A stretch of 33,549 nucleotides of DNA from Firmicutes bacterium UBA911 (GTDB taxonomy: Bacteria; Bacillota; Desulfotomaculia; Desulfotomaculales; Desulforudaceae): the NCBI GenBank assembly GCA_002294005.1, contig DBEH01000049.1, positions 38,913 through 72,461 on the forward strand. Reading direction: 5' to 3'. Position 1 is the first letter of the stretch. Every line of letters begins with the position of its first letter. Under the pieces are notes generated by a model. That model made no database searches and was not told the origin of the DNA. It saw only the letters and a list, made by a program, of their open reading frames with translations. Shown here one piece after another: positions 31,217-33,549 of the stretch. The position numbers and the translations under genes were made by a program.

Positions 31217-31990
31217 ATGAACACTAATCGTGAAGTGCTCTGGCGTGTGTACTCACAGGTTTACGATACCGTTATGGCTGGCTTCTTACCCTACCAGACA
31301 CTCACCAAGAGAGTTGCGGCAAGTCTCAGTCCTGCTTCCGGATCCCGCGTTCTCGATGCCGGTTGTGGAACAGGTCATCTGTTGCACTATTTGCTTCGGT
31401 TGCGTTCAGATCTGGAAGTGGTGGGGAGTGACTTCTCCGAGGCTATGCTGAACCGGGCTCGGGCGAAGTCAAAGCACTTGGAGAGGATTACTTGGCTCAG
31501 GGTCAATCTGAATTATCCACTGCCGTTTTCAGATGGAGAATTCAATGCAATTGCCTGTGTCAATGTATTATATGCGGTAGATTCACCGCCAGTCTTACTC
31601 CGGGAGTTGCATAGAGTATTGAGGGATAGTGGTAGGCTGGTTCTTGTTACGCCAATTTTTCGACCCAAGATGAGTTCTGTTTTTGCCGAACATGTGCAGG
31701 TTTTGAAAGAAAGAAATCCAAAAGTCTGGCCTCTGCTTCTGCTTGGTCAAATAATCAGGCTTTCGCCATCACTTATTGTCTTTGTGGCCGCAAACCGTTC
31801 CATTCAAAAAAATCCATCTTTTCATTTTTTCGAAAGAGAACAATTGCAGGGGATATTGCTTGAAGCAGGCTTTCAAATCAACTCCCTGGAAAAGGCGTAT
31901 GGCGACCAGGCTTGGCTTGTGGTGGGCAAAAAAAAGGACAAATCCCCATTAGTGAATGGATTTGAGTCGGTGGGAGGTGGTTCAGTATGA
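31217..31990 (+). CDS. Class I SAM-dependent methyltransferase
   Basis: A 257-residue methyltransferase of the type-11 (UbiE-like) class. The SAM site is VLDAGCGTGHLLHYLL (residues 45-60), the acidic motif II VVGSDFSEAMLNRAR follows near 69, and the motif before the substrate region is LPFSDGEFNAIACVNVLYAV near 101. The C-terminal half is hydrophobic with LLLLGQIIRLSPSLIVFV near 173, suggesting a lipid-like or membrane-associated substrate, which I cannot name. Base composition is visibly lower in GC, and AT-rich codons such as AAT, TTA and ATA are more common than in the genes to the left. It overlaps the ketosynthase start by 4 bases (ATGA), so the two are coupled. Confidence 0.88.
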   Translation: MNTNREVLWRVYSQVYDTVMAGFLPYQTLTKRVAASLSPASGSRVLDAGCGTGHLLHYLLRLRSDLEVVGSDFSEAMLNRARAKSKHLERITWLRVNLNYPLPFSDGEFNAIACVNVLYAVDSPPVLLRELHRVLRDSGRLVLVTPIFRPKMSSVFAEHVQVLKERNPKVWPLLLLGQIIRLSPSLIVFVAANRSIQKNPSFHFFEREQLQGILLEAGFQINSLEKAYGDQAWLVVGKKKDKSPLVNGFESVGGGSV

Positions 31991-33213
31991 CTGAGGCGGT
32001 CATTACCGGCTTAGGGCCGATTGCCCCAAATGGTATCGATAAAGGATTTTGGGAAGCTCTTAGGACTGGACAATCTGGGCTTCGCCGGATTTTCTTCGAT
32101 AATGGAGGCGGCAGCACAATTGTCGGCCAGGTTCCTCGTACTTGGATTGAGGGGGATAATTCCTGTGTCCAAGTTGACGGATCGGCCTGGCGCACCAAAA
32201 TGATAGTGGCGGCGACGCGCCTGGCACTGCAAGATGCGGGGCTTTGCCAGACGGTGTTTTCCTCATATCGTTCAGGCATCAGAATTGGCGTCAGCAACAT
32301 CGATATGGAGGTGACTGAAAGAGAATATGAAGAATTCAGGGCGAGGGGTGTCGTAAGTCCTACTGCAGTTGTGGATGCCTTCCCTCACGCTGCAGCTAGT
32401 GAAATCGCGCGGGAGTTGAGTTGTTCCGGGAGCGTATTCACCTTTGCATCGGCTTGCACTTCTGGATTACTGAGTATCATTTCTGCAGTGGACTCTATTT
32501 TACGGGGTGAATCTGATATTGAACTAGCGGGAGGGGGAGACTCCTCGCTCACTCCCTTTTTTGTTAACTCATTCATAGCTGCAGGTTACCTATCGTCTCG
32601 GGATTATGATAACCCGGCAGTAGCAAGCAGACCGTTTGATGCTCAACGTGACTGTGGCGTGCTTTCTGAAGGTGCAGGAGCCATCGTGTTGGAAAGCGAT
32701 GAGCACGCTCGTCGGCGTGGGGCAAAAGTCTACGCTCGTGTTGCTGGTTGGGGTGTTGCAAACGCGACATCACCCAAATTTCTAAAGGGGGCTATGGTAT
32801 CGGCAATGGAGCAGGCTCTCGACAAAGCAGGTCTTTCCCCCGATATAGTGGATTACGTGTCGACCCACGCTCCCGGGGTTCAGTGGACGGACAGGACGGA
32901 AATACAAGCCATCAAGGAAGTTTTTGGTCCACAGGCATATAACTTGGCAATCAGCTCAATCAAATCGATGATTGGTAATCCTCTGGCTGCGGCTGGCCCA
33001 CTTCAGGTTATCGCCGTGGCCCAATCTATGGAGCACAACTACATACCACCTACCACCAACTACCAGCATCACGACCCGCACTGCGATCTGGATTGTGTGC
33101 CTAATATGGGTCGGGTGGCAAGAGTGAACACAGCGTTGGTGAATTCGGGCGGTATTGGAGGTTGTGTCGCTTCTCTGGTTGTTCAGAAACCCGGCGTGAG
33201 TCGAGGTATGTAA
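31987..33213 (+). CDS. Beta-ketoacyl synthase family protein with Cys-His-Asn site
   Basis: A 408-residue thiolase-fold protein closely like FabF in length and layout. It keeps the nucleophile Cys157 (SACTSG), the first His294 (STHAPG) and the SIKSMIGN loop. In FabF the last motif ends in GH (His341); here Asn331 takes that place. The C-terminal gate GFGGHNA of FabF is GGIGGCVAS. Such a change normally impairs the decarboxylating condensation, so this may be an acyltransferase-like, priming or otherwise changed ketosynthase, or part of a two-subunit enzyme. I know no exact match. It follows the methyltransferase with coupled translation. Confidence 0.87.
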   Translation: MTEAVITGLGPIAPNGIDKGFWEALRTGQSGLRRIFFDNGGGSTIVGQVPRTWIEGDNSCVQVDGSAWRTKMIVAATRLALQDAGLCQTVFSSYRSGIRIGVSNIDMEVTEREYEEFRARGVVSPTAVVDAFPHAAASEIARELSCSGSVFTFASACTSGLLSIISAVDSILRGESDIELAGGGDSSLTPFFVNSFIAAGYLSSRDYDNPAVASRPFDAQRDCGVLSEGAGAIVLESDEHARRRGAKVYARVAGWGVANATSPKFLKGAMVSAMEQALDKAGLSPDIVDYVSTHAPGVQWTDRTEIQAIKEVFGPQAYNLAISSIKSMIGNPLAAAGPLQVIAVAQSMEHNYIPPTTNYQHHDPHCDLDCVPNMGRVARVNTALVNSGGIGGCVASLVVQKPGVSRGM

Positions 33214-33217
33214 TACT

Positions 33218-33549
33218 ATGGTCAGCTTCACTATATGGACCAGCTTTACTACAATGGCTCTCGGCTTAACTGCGGTGGCTTTTGTAGCCCTAGGAGTCAT
33301 AGTCGTCAGGAGAGATCCAAGGGCCCTGATACATCGTATTTTTTTTGCGCTGACTCTGAATGCTTCTTCGTGGGTTGTGGCTGTTCAGGTAGTTTCCCTG
33401 GTAGGCGAACATGAATCTTTACTATTTTGGATTAGATTATCTCACGCCCTTGCCTCAACCTTTCCTTGTCTTGTGGTCGCATTGGTATACACGTTTGAAC
33501 CAGAAAGAGATTATCCCAAGTTTACAGTTGGTGCCATCTTGTCTATGGG
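33218..33549 (+). CDS. Multi-span membrane protein, possibly a sensor kinase N-terminus (partial)
   Basis: 110 codons are open to the right edge. The start MVSFTIWTSFTTMALGLTAVAF is followed by membrane helices at about residues 6-29, 39-62 and 70-93, with RRDPRALIHRIFFALTLNASSWVVA between the first two. This resembles the 7-helix N-terminal module of histidine kinases (HisKA_7TM-like), but only the beginning is present and a transporter-like or unrelated membrane protein is possible. It lies 4 bases after the ketosynthase stop and likely belongs to the same operon. Confidence 0.7.
   Translation, partial: MVSFTIWTSFTTMALGLTAVAFVALGVIVVRRDPRALIHRIFFALTLNASSWVVAVQVVSLVGEHESLLFWIRLSHALASTFPCLVVALVYTFEPERDYPKFTVGAILSM

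Noticed and set aside
30601..31224. 207-codon minus-strand frame over the region with the HTH gene
   Set aside because: It lacks motifs and covers the HTH gene and the livF-end repeat in antisense; the plus-strand HTH protein is the better call.
1..33549. CRISPR arrays, tRNA or rRNA genes
   Set aside because: No regularly spaced repeats, cloverleaf with CCA end, or rRNA-like sequence was noticed on either strand by eye; a covariance-model scan was not possible here.

Overview
The window looks like chromosomal DNA of a GC-rich, endospore-forming member of the Clostridia. A Peptococcaceae relative of the Desulfotomaculum / Pelotomaculum / Desulforudis type is my best guess, inferred from gene order and protein style and not searched. 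Pointers are the sporulation membrane protein YlbJ beside DUF177-rpmF, the fab cluster with fabK, the Firmicutes order ylxM-ffh-rpsP-ylqC-ylqD-rimM-trmD-rplS-lepB-rbgA-rnhB, and frequent TTG/GTG starts behind strong Shine-Dalgarno sites.

Layout. 1-1110 (minus) is the start of ylbJ. It diverges from a block of DUF177 and rpmF that has a perfect sigma-A promoter and a strong terminator. 1983-8312 is a fatty-acid operon (plsX-fabH-fabK-fabD-fabG-acpP-fabF) with its own candidate promoter, running straight into rnc and ftsY (8312-9941). 9957-10022 is a 7-bp-periodic palindromic repeat. 10103-15318 is a five-gene overlapping operon for nucleoside by-products of S-adenosylmethionine: an MTA/MTI phosphorylase-family enzyme, MtnA, an SAH-hydrolase-family enzyme, a class II aldolase and an MTA/SAH/5'-deoxyadenosine deaminase. 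15411-16814 (minus) is a class III aminotransferase. 16928-23897 is the SRP / ribosomal protein / rRNA- and tRNA-maturation superoperon. 23965-24927 (minus) is a two-repeat DUF3231 protein between rnhB and yraN. 25922-30505 is a complete branched-chain amino-acid type ABC importer (livKHMGF). 30506-31216 holds a small excisionase-like HTH gene between two identical 44-bp copies of the livF 3' end. 31217-33549 has visibly lower GC and carries a methyltransferase, an atypical ketosynthase (Cys-His-Asn instead of Cys-His-His) and the start of a multi-membrane-span protein that may be a sensor kinase.

How the genes work together. The fab block gives a full type II chain: phosphate acyltransferase, priming, elongation, both reductases and ACP; no dehydratase or carboxylase is in view. 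In the salvage operon, active-site residues suggest a route through deaminated (inosine-type) nucleosides. The deaminase would make MTI, SIH or 5'-deoxyinosine, the phosphorylase and MtnA would make the ribulose-1-phosphate, and the aldolase would split it to DHAP plus an aldehyde. This resembles the route described in methanogens and is the best candidate here for an under-described bacterial system. The second candidate is the low-GC methyltransferase / ketosynthase / membrane-sensor cluster, which continues past the right edge.
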